Positions 16,458-25,003 of a stretch of DNA of 32,710 nt are shown here, piece by piece. A program made the position numbers and the translations under genes. The first letter of the stretch is position 1. Each line of letters begins with the position of its first letter. The notes below the pieces were generated by a model that ran no database searches, was not told where the DNA came from, and saw only the letters and a list, made by a program, of their open reading frames with translations. Source of the stretch: SAR202 cluster bacterium (GTDB lineage: Bacteria; Chloroflexota; Dehalococcoidia; SAR202; CAJWER01); the NCBI GenBank assembly GCA_030740335.1, contig JASLXL010000223.1, positions 1-32,710 on the forward strand, given 5' to 3'.

Positions 16458-18605
16458 TTAGGAGGCCAGCTCCACAGCCTCGTCCTCAGGAACCGGACCG
16501 TTGAAATCACAGGAGTTGCAACGCGCATTGCCTCTGCCAGCCGCAAGAAGTAGCTTACCGCAGTCCGGGCAGGGCTGAGGCAGCGGCCTGCGACTGACCG
16601 CAAAGGTGCAGGCAGGGTAATTTGAGCAGCCATAGAACTTGGTACGACCACGTCCCTTGCCCTTGCCCTGACGCTCCACCAACTCGTTGCCACAGTCCGG
16701 GCACTCGACTCCCACCCGTTCGAGCAGAGGCCTGGAAGCCTTGCACTCCGGGAAACCACTGCACGAAATGAATCTGCCAAACCGACCAGACTTGATTACC
16801 ATTGGACGCCCGCAGACCTCGCAGACCTCATCGGTCTCCTCATCTATCTGGTCTCGCGGAATCCTCTCCGCCTCAGTAAGCGCGCGCGTTACCGACTCCG
16901 AGAATGGTCCGTAGAACTCCTTCAGCACCGGACCCCACTCCCGCTCACCGTTCGCAACATCGTCCAACTCTTCCTCAATACGGGCTGTGAAACCCACATC
17001 CATGATATCTGGGAAATGCGTCGTCAGAAGGCCACTCACCGCCGTGCCCAGCTTGGTGGGCACGAAGCGACCCTGATCCTTGCGAGCGTAATCTCTGTCC
17101 GTCACCGTCGCCAGCGTGGGTGCATATGTACTTGGGCGGCCTATGCCCTGCTCTTCGAGGGCCTTGACCAGCGTCGCCTCTGTGTATCGAGGCGGCGGCT
17201 GGGTGAAGTGCTGCTCCGGAGTAATCAACAGCGATTTCAGTGCCTCACCTTCATTCAGGTTGGGTAGGGTAGACTCATCGTCGTCGCTCTCGGCCGCGTC
17301 GTCCTTACCCTCCAGATAGAGCCGTCGGAATCCCGGGAACTTCAGCACAGAGCCCGTGACCCGAAACTCATACACCTTGCCGGTAGGTGTTCCAGAAGCC
17401 TCGATATCAATAGTCGTCATATCGAGCAATGCGTCGCTCATCTGGCTGGCAAGCATGCGCTTCCAGATCAGGTCGTAGAGTCGGAACTGCTCGCTGGTCA
17501 GGTGTGGCCGTACGGTCGCAGGGTCCCTGTAGATGGAGGTGGGCCGAATCGCCTCATGAGCCTCCTGCGCGCCCTTCGACTTCTTCGAAAACACGCGAGG
17601 CTTGCTCGGTGCATAGTTCGGGCCAAACTTTTCCTTGATGTACTGATTCGCTTCCGAAAGGGCGGTGGCAGCCACGTTGGTCGAATCGGTACGCATGTAG
17701 GTGATTAGCCCTTCGGAGCCATCACCCCCGATGTCGACACCCTCGTATAGCTGCTGGGCGATCGCCATCGTCCGGCGTGCCGTGAATCGCAGCTTGCGGA
17801 CACCCTCCTGCTGCATCGTGCTGGTGATGAATGGAGCCGACGGCCTGCGCTTCTGCTCCTTTTTGGTGACGGTTGCGACATTGTAAGCAGCAGGCCTCAG
17901 GTCGCTAGTGATTGCACCGGCCTCTTCCCCATTTGCAATCTCCACGCGGCCCTTCTCACCCTTGATGGACCGCAATTGCGCCTCCAACGAAACGTTGGAG
18001 GCGTCAGCCTGCCGTTTCAACAAAGCCTCTATGGACCAGTACTCCTTCTTAATAAAGGCGTGGATCTCGCTCTCGCGGTCCACGATCAGCCGCAATGCGA
18101 CGGACTGCACCCGGCCCGCCGATAGGCCTCGTCGGACCTTTTTCCACAGAACTGGGCTCAAGTCGTAACCTACCAGCCTATCGAGGACTCGCCGCGCCTG
18201 CTGCGCATTGATGAGGTCCATGTCCAGACCTCGCGGGTTCTCGAAGGCTTCGTTGACCGCGTTCTGCGTGATCTCGTGGAACACCACTCGCCGGATCTTA
18301 TTTGTACTTATCTTGACAGCTTCGATCAGGTGCCACGCTATCGCCTCCCCCTCCCGATCCGGGTCAGTTGCAAGGTAGACGACCTTCGCCTCCTTGGCAG
18401 CTGCCTTGAGTTCAGCGACGATTTTCTTTTTGTCTGCCAACGTCTGGTATTTCGGCTTGAAGCTGTCTACCTCGACACCGACTTCACGTCTGGGCAGGTC
18501 ACGTACGTGCCCCATCGACGCCTTGGCGACGTACTTGTTGCCAAGAAACCGCTCAATGGTACGAGCCTTGGCCGGCGATTCTACAATTACTAGGTCTTTA
18601 TCCAT
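16458..18605 (-). CDS. topA: DNA topoisomerase I (type IA)
   Basis: Relaxes negative supercoils by transient single-strand cleavage. The 715-residue product has the TOPRIM domain at the N-terminus (E9 in VIVESPAKA, DPDREGEA at 81-88), the active Tyr303 in GLITYMRTDSTN, and three C-terminal topoisomerase zinc ribbons. The ribbons start CEVCGRP, CPDCGNEL and CPDCGKLL; the third is short (CNSC at its end) and followed by an acidic tail. The start ATG 18603-18605 has only a weak GTGAG upstream. The gene lies seven bases after the stop of a probable dprA remnant and 139 bases upstream of the xer gene, matching the dprA-topA-xerC order of many Gram-positive relatives. Confidence 0.97.
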   Translation of the reverse strand: MDKDLVIVESPAKARTIERFLGNKYVAKASMGHVRDLPRREVGVEVDSFKPKYQTLADKKKIVAELKAAAKEAKVVYLATDPDREGEAIAWHLIEAVKISTNKIRRVVFHEITQNAVNEAFENPRGLDMDLINAQQARRVLDRLVGYDLSPVLWKKVRRGLSAGRVQSVALRLIVDRESEIHAFIKKEYWSIEALLKRQADASNVSLEAQLRSIKGEKGRVEIANGEEAGAITSDLRPAAYNVATVTKKEQKRRPSAPFITSTMQQEGVRKLRFTARRTMAIAQQLYEGVDIGGDGSEGLITYMRTDSTNVAATALSEANQYIKEKFGPNYAPSKPRVFSKKSKGAQEAHEAIRPTSIYRDPATVRPHLTSEQFRLYDLIWKRMLASQMSDALLDMTTIDIEASGTPTGKVYEFRVTGSVLKFPGFRRLYLEGKDDAAESDDDESTLPNLNEGEALKSLLITPEQHFTQPPPRYTEATLVKALEEQGIGRPSTYAPTLATVTDRDYARKDQGRFVPTKLGTAVSGLLTTHFPDIMDVGFTARIEEELDDVANGEREWGPVLKEFYGPFSESVTRALTEAERIPRDQIDEETDEVCEVCGRPMVIKSGRFGRFISCSGFPECKASRPLLERVGVECPDCGNELVERQGKGKGRGRTKFYGCSNYPACTFAVSRRPLPQPCPDCGKLLLAAGRGNARCNSCDFNGPVPEDEAVELAS

Positions 18606-18611
18606 GTTTAC

Positions 18612-18719
18612 TCACACTGCATCGTATTTTGCCTGGGTCTCTTGGAGCCGTATGTAGTTCATCCCACCTACCTGGCGCACCAGGCCCTTTAATTCCATCA
18701 TAGGTAATGATTCTAGCAT
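18612..18719 (-). pseudogene. dprA: Remnant of dprA (C-terminal winged-helix end)
   Basis: An open frame ends here with TGA seven bases before topA. Its last 35 residues include MMELKGLVRQVGGMNYIR, which has the pattern of the end of the DprA/Smf winged-helix domain (L-ELKG-VRQ-GG-Y-R). dprA is commonly the gene directly before topA. Nothing upstream in any frame between here and the tRNA gene at 18845 looks like the DprA Rossmann domain, so the rest of the gene seems lost. A TGCTAGAAT extended -10 box (18710-18718) has arisen over the fragment and could drive topA. Alternatively it is a short, intact small protein starting at ATG 18699-18701. Confidence 0.6.
18710..18718 (-). promoter_or_regulatory. 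Extended -10 promoter for topA
   Basis: On the minus strand TGCTAGAAT, a TGn plus TAGAAT extended -10 element, about 105 bases upstream of the topA start. No good -35 is seen. The 30-codon ATG at 18701 would start almost at the predicted transcript end. Confidence 0.45.
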
Positions 18720-18844
18720 AGGCCAATCGTAGTGTTGTCCAGACGGACGCAATACCAGGGACCAAGCCTCCACATACCGTTGGTCATAGACAGGTAACCA
18801 GAGGGCGTGTGGGCGAGCGTCACTAAATGCGGTAAAAGGGGTAC

Positions 18845-18934
18845 TGGCGGAGAGAGTGGGATTCGAACCCACGGTCGCCTTGCGACGACACGCGATTTCC
18901 AGTCGCGCCCAATCGGCCTCTCTGGCATCTCTCC
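18845..18934 (-). tRNA. tRNA-Ser(GGA)
   Basis: On the minus strand the acceptor GGAGAGA pairs with TCTCTCC, discriminator G, and CCA is encoded (18845-18847). The anticodon loop is CTGGAAA with anticodon GGA, the long variable arm (GTCG/CGAC) is typical of serine tRNAs, and the T arm is GTGGG-TTCGAAT-CCCAC. Confidence 0.97.
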
Positions 18935-18990
18935 GTCAAAGTACGAATCGGCGCCGGCGGCACGATAACGTGGACGGCGCTCCAGCGGAG

Positions 18991-19077
18991 CGGAGAGGGT
19001 GGGATTCGAACCCACGATGAGGTTGCCCCCATACTGGTTTTCGAGACCAGCGCCTTAAGCCGCTCGGCCACCTCTCC
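18991..19077 (-). tRNA. tRNA-Ser(CGA)
   Basis: On the minus strand the acceptor GGAGAGG pairs with CCTCTCC, discriminator G, and CCA is not encoded. The anticodon loop is CTCGAAA with anticodon CGA, and the class II variable arm is present. It lies 56 bases upstream of the other tRNA-Ser in the same direction, so the two probably form one transcript. Confidence 0.97.
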
Positions 19078-19359
19078 CGCAAGAAATTATATCATAGGGA
19101 GTGGCTAGGGCCTCTTCATCGCGCTTCATGATTCGGGGCGGGACTGTCACAAGGGGGACTAAGTGGCAGGTCTGGAAGAAGCGTGCAAAAAGGGCACGGC
19201 CAATCTTGATGGCTGTCCCAAGACCTGCCAAGCGCCAAGTCAAAGCGCCATCGTTGATTCATTTGCCTCCATGGCACCAGCCCAAATGATCCGGAAGAGC
19301 GAGAGCGAAACTCGCGGCTAGCACCCACCCCCGCCCCACTCAGGGCGCGCAGCGCCAAA
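19078..19359. other. Intergenic stretch between the tRNA genes and pdxS
   Basis: No credible gene. The 62-codon plus-strand frame at 19101-19289 is very Lys/Arg/Pro-rich, has no ribosome binding site and matches no family I know; a long minus-strand frame crosses into pdxS antisense and is a shadow. The one notable element is a nested inverted repeat at 19164-19230. The part nearest the pdxS promoter is GC-rich without further structure. Confidence 0.4.
19164..19230. repeat. Nested inverted repeat that could fold as a three-way junction
   Basis: An outer perfect 10-bp pair, TGGCAGGTCT (19164-19173) with AGACCTGCCA (19221-19230), encloses two small hairpins, CGTGC/GCACG and GCCA/TGGC. The fold works for either strand. 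It lies upstream of the pdxS promoter, so it is not part of that leader, and upstream of the tRNA genes on the other strand. It matches no riboswitch core I know. Confidence 0.4.
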
Positions 19360-19388
19360 TTGCCAAGGTATTTGGCCCAGAGTATAAT
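19360..19388 (+). promoter_or_regulatory. Promoter of pdxS-pdxT
   Basis: TTGCCA (19360-19365), a 17-base spacer and consensus TATAAT (19383-19388). One of the best sigma-70-type promoters in the window; the start near 19395 gives a leader of about 20 bases. Confidence 0.8.
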
Positions 19389-19415
19389 GCACACAGAATT
19401 CATAGGGAGCGACGC

Positions 19416-20318
19416 ATGACTGCAATCGATACCACCGTGGAGACCGGCACCTGGCAAGTGAAGACCGGGCTGGCGAAGATGCTCAAGGGCGGCGTCATAA
19501 TGGACGTCGTGACCGCCGATCAAGCCAAAATAGCCGAAGACGCCGGCGCTGTGGCGGTGATGGCTCTTGAGCGCGTGCCATCTGATATTCGCAAGGCCGG
19601 CGGAGTAGCCCGGATGGCCGACCCCACCAAGGTCATCGAGATCATGGAGGCCGTCACCATTCCGGTGATGGCCAAGTGCCGCATCGGCCACTTCGTCGAA
19701 GCGCAAATACTCGAGTCCCTCGGCGTCGACTACGTAGACGAGTCAGAGGTTCTGACCCCGGCAGACGAGGACAACCACGTCGACAAGCATCTGTTCAAGA
19801 TGCCATTTGTTTGTGGCTGCCGCAACCTGGGCGAGGCGCTGCGCCGCATTGGCGAGGGCGCGGCAATGATTCGCACCAAGGGCGAAGCCGGTACCGGAAA
19901 CGTCGTCGAGGCTGTGCGGCATGCCCGCACAGTCATGGGCGAAATACGCAGAATCCAGGGCATGAGCAGCGACGAACTTATGTCTACCGCCCGGGACCTC
20001 CAGGCGCCCTTTGACCTCGTCAAAGAGATTCACGAGACCGGCAAACTGCCTGTCGTGAACTTCGCCGCTGGCGGTATCGCGAGCCCGGCAGACGCAGCTC
20101 TGATGATGCAACTCGGCGTCGACGGGGTGTTCGTGGGTTCCGGCATTTTCAAATCCGAGAGTCCTCTACTCATGGCAGAAGCTATCGTAAAGGCCACCAC
20201 CCACTTCAACAACCCCGCGATCCTGGCAGAGGTATCCACGGGACTGGGCGATGCAATGCCCGGCCTGGACATAAAAACCATGCCGGAAGCGGAGCAGTTG
20301 GCCACCAGGGGCTGGTAA
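19416..20318 (+). CDS. pdxS: Pyridoxal 5'-phosphate synthase, synthase subunit PdxS
   Basis: PdxS builds PLP directly from ribose 5-phosphate, glyceraldehyde 3-phosphate and ammonia supplied by PdxT. The 300-residue product is a (beta/alpha)8 barrel with near-invariant stretches: GGVIMDVV (25-32), [32 protein letters not shown] containing the Schiff-base Lys87, [14 protein letters not shown] and [19 protein letters not shown]. The start ATG 19416 follows AGGGAG. pdxT starts two bases after its stop. Confidence 0.98.
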   Translation: MTAIDTTVETGTWQVKTGLAKMLKGGVIMDVVTADQAKIAEDAGAVAVMALERVPSDIRKAGGVARMADPTKVIEIMEAVTIPVMAKCRIGHFVEAQILESLGVDYVDESEVLTPADEDNHVDKHLFKMPFVCGCRNLGEALRRIGEGAAMIRTKGEAGTGNVVEAVRHARTVMGEIRRIQGMSSDELMSTARDLQAPFDLVKEIHETGKLPVVNFAAGGIASPADAALMMQLGVDGVFVGSGIFKSESPLLMAEAIVKATTHFNNPAILAEVSTGLGDAMPGLDIKTMPEAEQLATRGW

Positions 20319-20320
20319 TC

Positions 20321-20902
20321 TTGCCAACCATAGGTGTGCTGGCCATTCAAGGAGATTTCCTGGAGCACCAGCAGGTACTGGCCCGCCTAGGCGTTGACGC
20401 CCCGGAGATCAGGCTGCCCTCGCAACTTGAGGACATTGACGGCCTGATCATTCCGGGCGGTGAGAGCACCACCATCGTGCAACTCATCGACATATACGGA
20501 TTCAGACAGCCCCTTATTGAGAGGGTGCGTTCAGGATTGCCGCTCTGGGGCACCTGTGCTGGCATGATCGTCATCGCCGATCGGCTCCGCGACCAGCGTC
20601 CCGACCCCCTCCGGCTCATGGACATCGATGTCAGCCGCAACGCCTTTGGACGCCAGATCGACAGCTTCGAGGAGGACATCGCGCTTGAAGGCATCAATGG
20701 CCCAGACTTTCGGGCGGTTTTCATCCGTGCCCCGGCCGTGAATCTCATGGGAGACTCGGTCAAAGTGTTAGCCAAGGTACGAGACGGCAGGCCAGTAGCA
20801 GTACGTCAGAACCGGATGCTTGCGACGTCGTTCCACCCGGAACTCACGGGGGACGACCGCGTTCACCAGCTTTTTATCAGGATGGTAGAAGACTCGACTT
20901 AG
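20321..20902 (+). CDS. pdxT: Pyridoxal 5'-phosphate synthase, glutaminase subunit PdxT
   Basis: PdxT hydrolyses glutamine and channels ammonia to PdxS. The 193-residue class I glutaminase has the family start IGVLAIQGDFLEH, the oxyanion-strand motif IPGGEST (44-50), the nucleophile C79 (WGTCAGM), and the H172/E174 pair (SFHPELT). The start is TTG 20321 with AGGGG upstream in the end of pdxS; there is no nearer ATG that preserves the N-terminal strand. Confidence 0.97.
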   Translation: MPTIGVLAIQGDFLEHQQVLARLGVDAPEIRLPSQLEDIDGLIIPGGESTTIVQLIDIYGFRQPLIERVRSGLPLWGTCAGMIVIADRLRDQRPDPLRLMDIDVSRNAFGRQIDSFEEDIALEGINGPDFRAVFIRAPAVNLMGDSVKVLAKVRDGRPVAVRQNRMLATSFHPELTGDDRVHQLFIRMVEDST

Positions 20903-20914
20903 TACCACAGAACC

Positions 20915-21838
20915 GTGATTAGACTCCTGCAGCCATTCGATCTCGTCCGATACGCTCTCCTAGCCGACCGGGGGACTGGCAACCGGGCGTTTACCCTCGA
21001 CAATCTCGGCAGGGGTATCCCGAACCGTGTATCCGCGACAACGCTGCCTACCCTTAGCCTCTCGCTAATGACCCGCCCGGTCCAGGCCGTGGCATCGACT
21101 GTCGGCCGGCAAGTAAAGGCCATAGGTGCCGCTAGGCCGCGCTATGGGCCTCGAACCTGGGAGGTCTCCCACCTACTAGTTGGGCAGGGGGATCGCGACC
21201 GAGCCGGACTGCTTCCAGTCCTCGCCCAGCAGATCGCGCGACAAGGCGGCGAAAGGCTCTTCATACGTCTTCAGAGCGATGACCCGCTCGTAGACGACTT
21301 GCAGGCCAACGGGTTCCTTCCCTGCTTCCGTGAAATGCTCTACCGGCAACGTAGGCAAGTTCGGGTGATCGGACCTGCTCCGCGTAAGCATACCAATGCC
21401 GACGAGTTCGCCGTATACCAGCTCTACACCACCTCGACCCCCATGGAGATGCGGCTATCGACGGGGATCACATTCGACCAGTGGGCCATGGCGCGGGAGA
21501 GGACCGGCGGGAGAGGAAGAGAGTATGTCGTAGACGGGGACCCGGGGCTCAAGGGCTGGCTCAAGACCATGCGCCGCCTGCGATCGTCAACAGCGATGCT
21601 TATGGTCCGCGAAGACGACGAGTCAACCGCGGCAGGGCTCATCGATTTTGCGATGGCGAGTCTGCCTCGTTTCGCTGATGTACTGTGGCTGGTCTCGGAG
21701 CACCAATCCAACCTCCATCGCGTATTTCACCGCCGAGGCAGCGACGTTGATTCGGAGTACGTAACGTTGGTAAAATCGATGGTGACTCCGGCCCTGGACA
21801 AAAAGAGACACAAAGTGCTACCTGTAAGGTCAGTGTAG
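20915..21838 (+). CDS. Uncharacterised protein, possibly GNAT-like
   Basis: A 307-residue protein I cannot assign. Residues about 83-145 (WEVSHLLV, then a helix, LFIRLQSDDPLVDDLQANGFLPCFREMLYR) resemble the central strand-helix-strand of a GNAT acetyltransferase, and residues about 240-290 could be a second, degenerate copy, but no clear acetyl-CoA P-loop is visible. No signal peptide or membrane segment. The start GTG 20915 has no good ribosome binding site, so the true start may be downstream. It sits between pdxT and an R3H ATPase gene in the same direction with short gaps, which suggests an operon but not a function. Confidence 0.65.
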   Translation: MIRLLQPFDLVRYALLADRGTGNRAFTLDNLGRGIPNRVSATTLPTLSLSLMTRPVQAVASTVGRQVKAIGAARPRYGPRTWEVSHLLVGQGDRDRAGLLPVLAQQIARQGGERLFIRLQSDDPLVDDLQANGFLPCFREMLYRQRRQVRVIGPAPRKHTNADEFAVYQLYTTSTPMEMRLSTGITFDQWAMARERTGGRGREYVVDGDPGLKGWLKTMRRLRSSTAMLMVREDDESTAAGLIDFAMASLPRFADVLWLVSEHQSNLHRVFHRRGSDVDSEYVTLVKSMVTPALDKKRHKVLPVRSV

Positions 21839-21864
21839 GAAAGACCAACCCCCTAACGCCAAGA

Positions 21865-23484
21865 ATGCTCTTACAAGAAAATCAATGGATTGACACAGAC
21901 CTCGGCGCGATAATCGAGAAGCTACCGCCAGCCATCGCGGAGCCCATCGCAAAAAGAGAGGACAAGGAAGATCTCCTTGAGGTGATCATGGATTTGGGGC
22001 GGGCGCCCCAGGCCAGATTCACAGGGGAGACGATTGAACTCGCCCGCCACGAGATCACCGAGGCAGATCTTCAGCACGTCATCGAGCGCATCGGTGCTTT
22101 CGGTGGCGACAACCGCGCCGGCGTCGAGCGCACTCTCCACCGTATCTCTGCGATTCGTAATCGCGGCGGCAAGATCGTCGGCCTGACAGTGCGCGTTGGA
22201 CGCGCCGTCTACGGCACGATCCGCATCATCGAGGACCTCGTACTGACCGGCAAGAGCGTGCTGCTGCTCGGAAGGCCGGGCGTCGGCAAGACCACCATGC
22301 TCAGAGAAGTCGCCCGTGTACTCGCTGATGACGCCCTCTGGCGTGTGATCGTGGTCGACACTTCGAACGAGATTGCCGGGGACGGCGACATCCCTCATGC
22401 CGGCATCGGCCACGCCAGACGCATGCAGGTGCCGACCCCCTCGCAGCAACACGACGTGATGATCGAGGCTGTCGAAAACCACATGCCAGAGGTCATCGTC
22501 ATCGACGAGATAGGCACCGAGCTTGAAGCTACCGCCTCGCGGACCATCGCGGAGCGAGGTGTGCAGCTCGTGGCGACCGCCCACGGCAATACCATCGAGA
22601 ACCTGATAACCAACCCAACCCTCTCGGACCTGATCGGGGGCATCGACGCCGTAACCCTCGGGGACGAAGAGGCGCGACGCCGACGGACCCAAAAAACGGT
22701 ACTCGAACGCAAGGCGCCCCCTACATTCGACATCCTCGTAGAGATTCGGGGCCGCAATGATGTGAACATCCATGCGGACGTTGCAGACATTGTGGACAAG
22801 ATGCTCAGGGGATACTCGGTAACTGCAGAGCGCCGATTCATGGATGATGAAGGGCAAGTACACCGAACCCAGGTGCCTGTCGCGGCCTCTGCTATGTCCG
22901 AGAACGGTCGGTCGGAGCAAAGCCCCAAACCCGTACGGGGTCGGGAGCCGCGTCGTGGGGCACCGCAGCGTCGTGAGGAATCCGTGCATGTGGACACACC
23001 CGAGGAGCCGCCCGCTCAGACCAGCCATATACTCCCGTATGGCGTAAACAAAGGCAAGCTCCAACAGGCAATGGCCTCGTCCGCCGCCGCCGTGGAACTT
23101 GTATCGGAGATGGCAGAGGCCGACCTACTTCTCACCACAAAAAATTTCTACCGTCGACGGACTCGCGCACTCCTCGATGCCGAGGAACAGGGCAAGCCCG
23201 TCTACGTCCTGCGCAAGAACACGACGACCCAGATCCACCAGTTCCTCAGGGCTCTGGCCCGCAGCCAGCCCAGACAGGCAACCCGGGCGGAGGTCGGCAA
23301 GGCCATAGAAGAAGTGGAACAGGCCGCAAGCCGTATCGCCGACGAGGGCAACCACCAGGCTGACCTGAGTCCCCAGGTGGCGTACATACGCCATCTCCAG
23401 CATGTGTTCGCAGAGGAGCACGGCTTGGCATCGAGCAGCACGGGGCGCGAACCGACCCGTCGCGTGGTACTCTATCGACGCTGA
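21865..23484 (+). CDS. R3H-domain AAA ATPase (SpoIIIAA/Ycf45-like)
   Basis: A 539-residue ATPase with Walker A GRPGVGKTT (136-144), Walker B VIVIDEIG (210-217) and the downstream ATAHGNTIENL sensor region. A variable Arg/Pro/Glu-rich linker follows (about 355-395), then a conserved Cterminal block. The last ~40 residues (RHLQHVFAEEHGL then RRVVLYRR) fit an R3H single-strand nucleic-acid-binding motif (R-x3-H). The layout is that of the cyanobacterial/plastid Ycf45 type and Gram-positive R3H ATPases; the ATPase core is related to SpoIIIAA and secretion ATPases. The role is not established; single-stranded DNA or RNA handling is the usual guess. The start ATG 21865 has only weak upstream purines. 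tmk follows after 209 bases. Confidence 0.85.
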   Translation: MLLQENQWIDTDLGAIIEKLPPAIAEPIAKREDKEDLLEVIMDLGRAPQARFTGETIELARHEITEADLQHVIERIGAFGGDNRAGVERTLHRISAIRNRGGKIVGLTVRVGRAVYGTIRIIEDLVLTGKSVLLLGRPGVGKTTMLREVARVLADDALWRVIVVDTSNEIAGDGDIPHAGIGHARRMQVPTPSQQHDVMIEAVENHMPEVIVIDEIGTELEATASRTIAERGVQLVATAHGNTIENLITNPTLSDLIGGIDAVTLGDEEARRRRTQKTVLERKAPPTFDILVEIRGRNDVNIHADVADIVDKMLRGYSVTAERRFMDDEGQVHRTQVPVAASAMSENGRSEQSPKPVRGREPRRGAPQRREESVHVDTPEEPPAQTSHILPYGVNKGKLQQAMASSAAAVELVSEMAEADLLLTTKNFYRRRTRALLDAEEQGKPVYVLRKNTTTQIHQFLRALARSQPRQATRAEVGKAIEEVEQAASRIADEGNHQADLSPQVAYIRHLQHVFAEEHGLASSSTGREPTRRVVLYRR

Positions 23485-23600
23485 GTGGTGTTCCGCACGC
23501 TTGGTCGGGCAGGGCCGGGGACTGCCTCATCGAGTCTGGATTGTTGTGTATTTGGACCCGATCCCAGGACCCGGAGTCGGATTCCTATGGTTTTATATAG

Positions 23601-23650
23601 GGGCGATTCGCCCGGTGTGTGAGCGTAAACCTCACACGAATTTCCATATT
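23601..23650 (+). terminator. Candidate terminator between the R3H ATPase gene and tmk
   Basis: Hairpin GGGCG-ATT-CGCCC (23601-23613) is followed by a perfect 7-bp stem, GTGTGAG (23617-23623) with CTCACAC (23631-23637), and then a T-rich stretch (TTTCCATATTTTCTT). The T-run begins a few bases after the stem, so termination may be weak. The remainder of 23485-23693 shows no gene. Confidence 0.45.
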
Positions 23651-23693
23651 TTCTTACTGACAAAGTCCAGTGGCTGGCTGGCAGGAGTAGAGC

Positions 23694-24467
23694 TTGGGGC
23701 TGTTTATCTCTTTTGAGGGTGGCGAGGGATCTGGCAAGTCCACCCAGGCGGAAACACTCGCCGGGCGACTTGTACGTGAGGGCTTTCATTCGACACTGGT
23801 CCGTGAGCCGGGAACCACACCTCTAGGCTGGTATCTTAGGGACTGGCTAAAGCGCGAAAAGAGACGTGGGGAAAATATCTCCCACGGAGCCGAACTGTTC
23901 CTCTTCGCAGCAGCACGGGCGGAGTTCGTCGCAAAGGTGCTCACGCCTGCCCTAAAGGGAGATCGCCGCATTGTGATCGCAGACCGCTACGCAGACTCGA
24001 CCACTGCCTATCAGGGCTACGGACGCGGGCTACCACTGGACGATATTGCGCGTATCACACGTCTGGCGACATTGGGAAAGACGCCCAATCTCACGTTCCT
24101 GCTGGACTGCCCCCCGGGCGAAGGTCTCAAACGTGTTGGCTCTCTCCAGATCCGGCTCCCAATGGACCGGGCAGATGGGGCCAGGCAAAAACGAATGGAC
24201 CGCGAGGGTACCAGCCGGTTCGAAGAAGAGTCGCTAAGCTTTCACGAGCGGGTCCGGACAGGGTACCTGGACCTCGCCAACAAGGAGCCTGATCGCTGGG
24301 CTGTCATCGATGCGACTGAATCCATCGAAACCATCAGCGAGGCAATATGGGAGCACACCCAGCGCCATCTCGCCCTTCTTGGCAGCGACAACGGCGAGCA
24401 AGCATCAACAGAGCTGCCGCTCTTTCAGAAGCACACCGAAACATCTCCCGACGAGGAGCCCGACTAG
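23694..24467 (+). CDS. tmk: Thymidylate kinase
   Basis: Phosphorylates dTMP to dTDP. The 257-residue product has the P-loop FEGGEGSGKST (7-17), the dTMP-binding REPGTTPLG, and the DRYADST motif. The family is usually 205-215 residues: here there are extra residues in the lid region (GSLQIRLPMDRADGARQKRMD) and about 30 unstructured residues at the C-terminus. The start is TTG 23694, six bases after AGGAG. The PPOX gene starts directly on the next base after its stop. Confidence 0.93.
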   Translation: MGLFISFEGGEGSGKSTQAETLAGRLVREGFHSTLVREPGTTPLGWYLRDWLKREKRRGENISHGAELFLFAAARAEFVAKVLTPALKGDRRIVIADRYADSTTAYQGYGRGLPLDDIARITRLATLGKTPNLTFLLDCPPGEGLKRVGSLQIRLPMDRADGARQKRMDREGTSRFEEESLSFHERVRTGYLDLANKEPDRWAVIDATESIETISEAIWEHTQRHLALLGSDNGEQASTELPLFQKHTETSPDEEPD

Positions 24468-24878
24468 ATGGCACTTATGACACCCCCCGAAATGGACATC
24501 TATCTACGTGAACCCAATCTCTCCCACCTATCCACAGTGGGACCCGACGGCGCTCCCCACGTGGCGCCCGTGTGGTACCACTACGACGGTGAGGCGCTGC
24601 TCGTGCTTGCCGAGCCGAAGGCCCTCAAGATACGCAACATCCGTCACGAGCCAAGGGTGTCCATCGCGATCACAACCACCGTACAACCCTACTCGTTCCT
24701 ACAATTCAATGGCGTGGCTACGCTATCGGACCAGTGGGAAAAGGAGTTGCTCTGGTCAATGTCCATCAACTACCAAGGTCAGGAAGAGGGCGAGCGATAC
24801 GCCGAGCGAACCTACCTCGAATCAACCTTCACACTAATAACGGTCACACCCACAAAGGTGAAAGGCTGGGCCTTCTAA
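24468..24878 (+). CDS. PPOX-class FMN/F420-binding split-barrel protein
   Basis: A 136-residue protein of the pyridoxamine-phosphate-oxidase-like split-barrel superfamily: LSHLSTVGPDGAPHVAPVWYHYDGEALLVLAEPKALKIRNIRHEPRVS-type N-terminal half, then strands carrying QFNGVATL and ending VTPTKVKGWAF. Members bind FMN, F420 or haem-like cofactors and act in many small redox steps. It is not PdxH proper, although the genome makes PLP with pdxST nearby. The start ATG 24468 directly follows the tmk stop, implying translational coupling. Confidence 0.85.
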   Translation: MALMTPPEMDIYLREPNLSHLSTVGPDGAPHVAPVWYHYDGEALLVLAEPKALKIRNIRHEPRVSIAITTTVQPYSFLQFNGVATLSDQWEKELLWSMSINYQGQEEGERYAERTYLESTFTLITVTPTKVKGWAF

Positions 24879-25003
24879 GTACTGAGCACGCCGGGTTGGG
24901 CGGGGTTAGAGGAGCGCCATCAGGAAATGAGCCCTACTCTGTAATAATCGGTCGGACGCCCGACGATCTCTGCGGAGGGCCGTTGCTAGAGAAGCGCCAA
25001 AGT

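Noticed and set aside
18713..19071. Minus-strand ORFs starting MGSNPTLSA and similar
   Set aside because: These are translations of the tRNA-Ser genes, a common artefact.
19164..19185. Resemblance to the SRP RNA apical loop (AGGTCTGGAAGAAGC)
   Set aside because: The complementary strands and symmetric internal loop needed for a 4.5S-type hairpin are absent; the AGGTCT instead pairs with a distant inverted copy.
19116..19706. 196-codon minus-strand ORF across the pdxS promoter
   Set aside because: It runs antisense through the start of pdxS and its promoter, matches no family and has no ribosome binding site.
21922..23064. Long minus-strand ORF of 380 codons
   Set aside because: It lies entirely antisense to the R3H ATPase, whose Walker motifs and C-terminal domain are unmistakable; the reverse frame is a codon-bias shadow.
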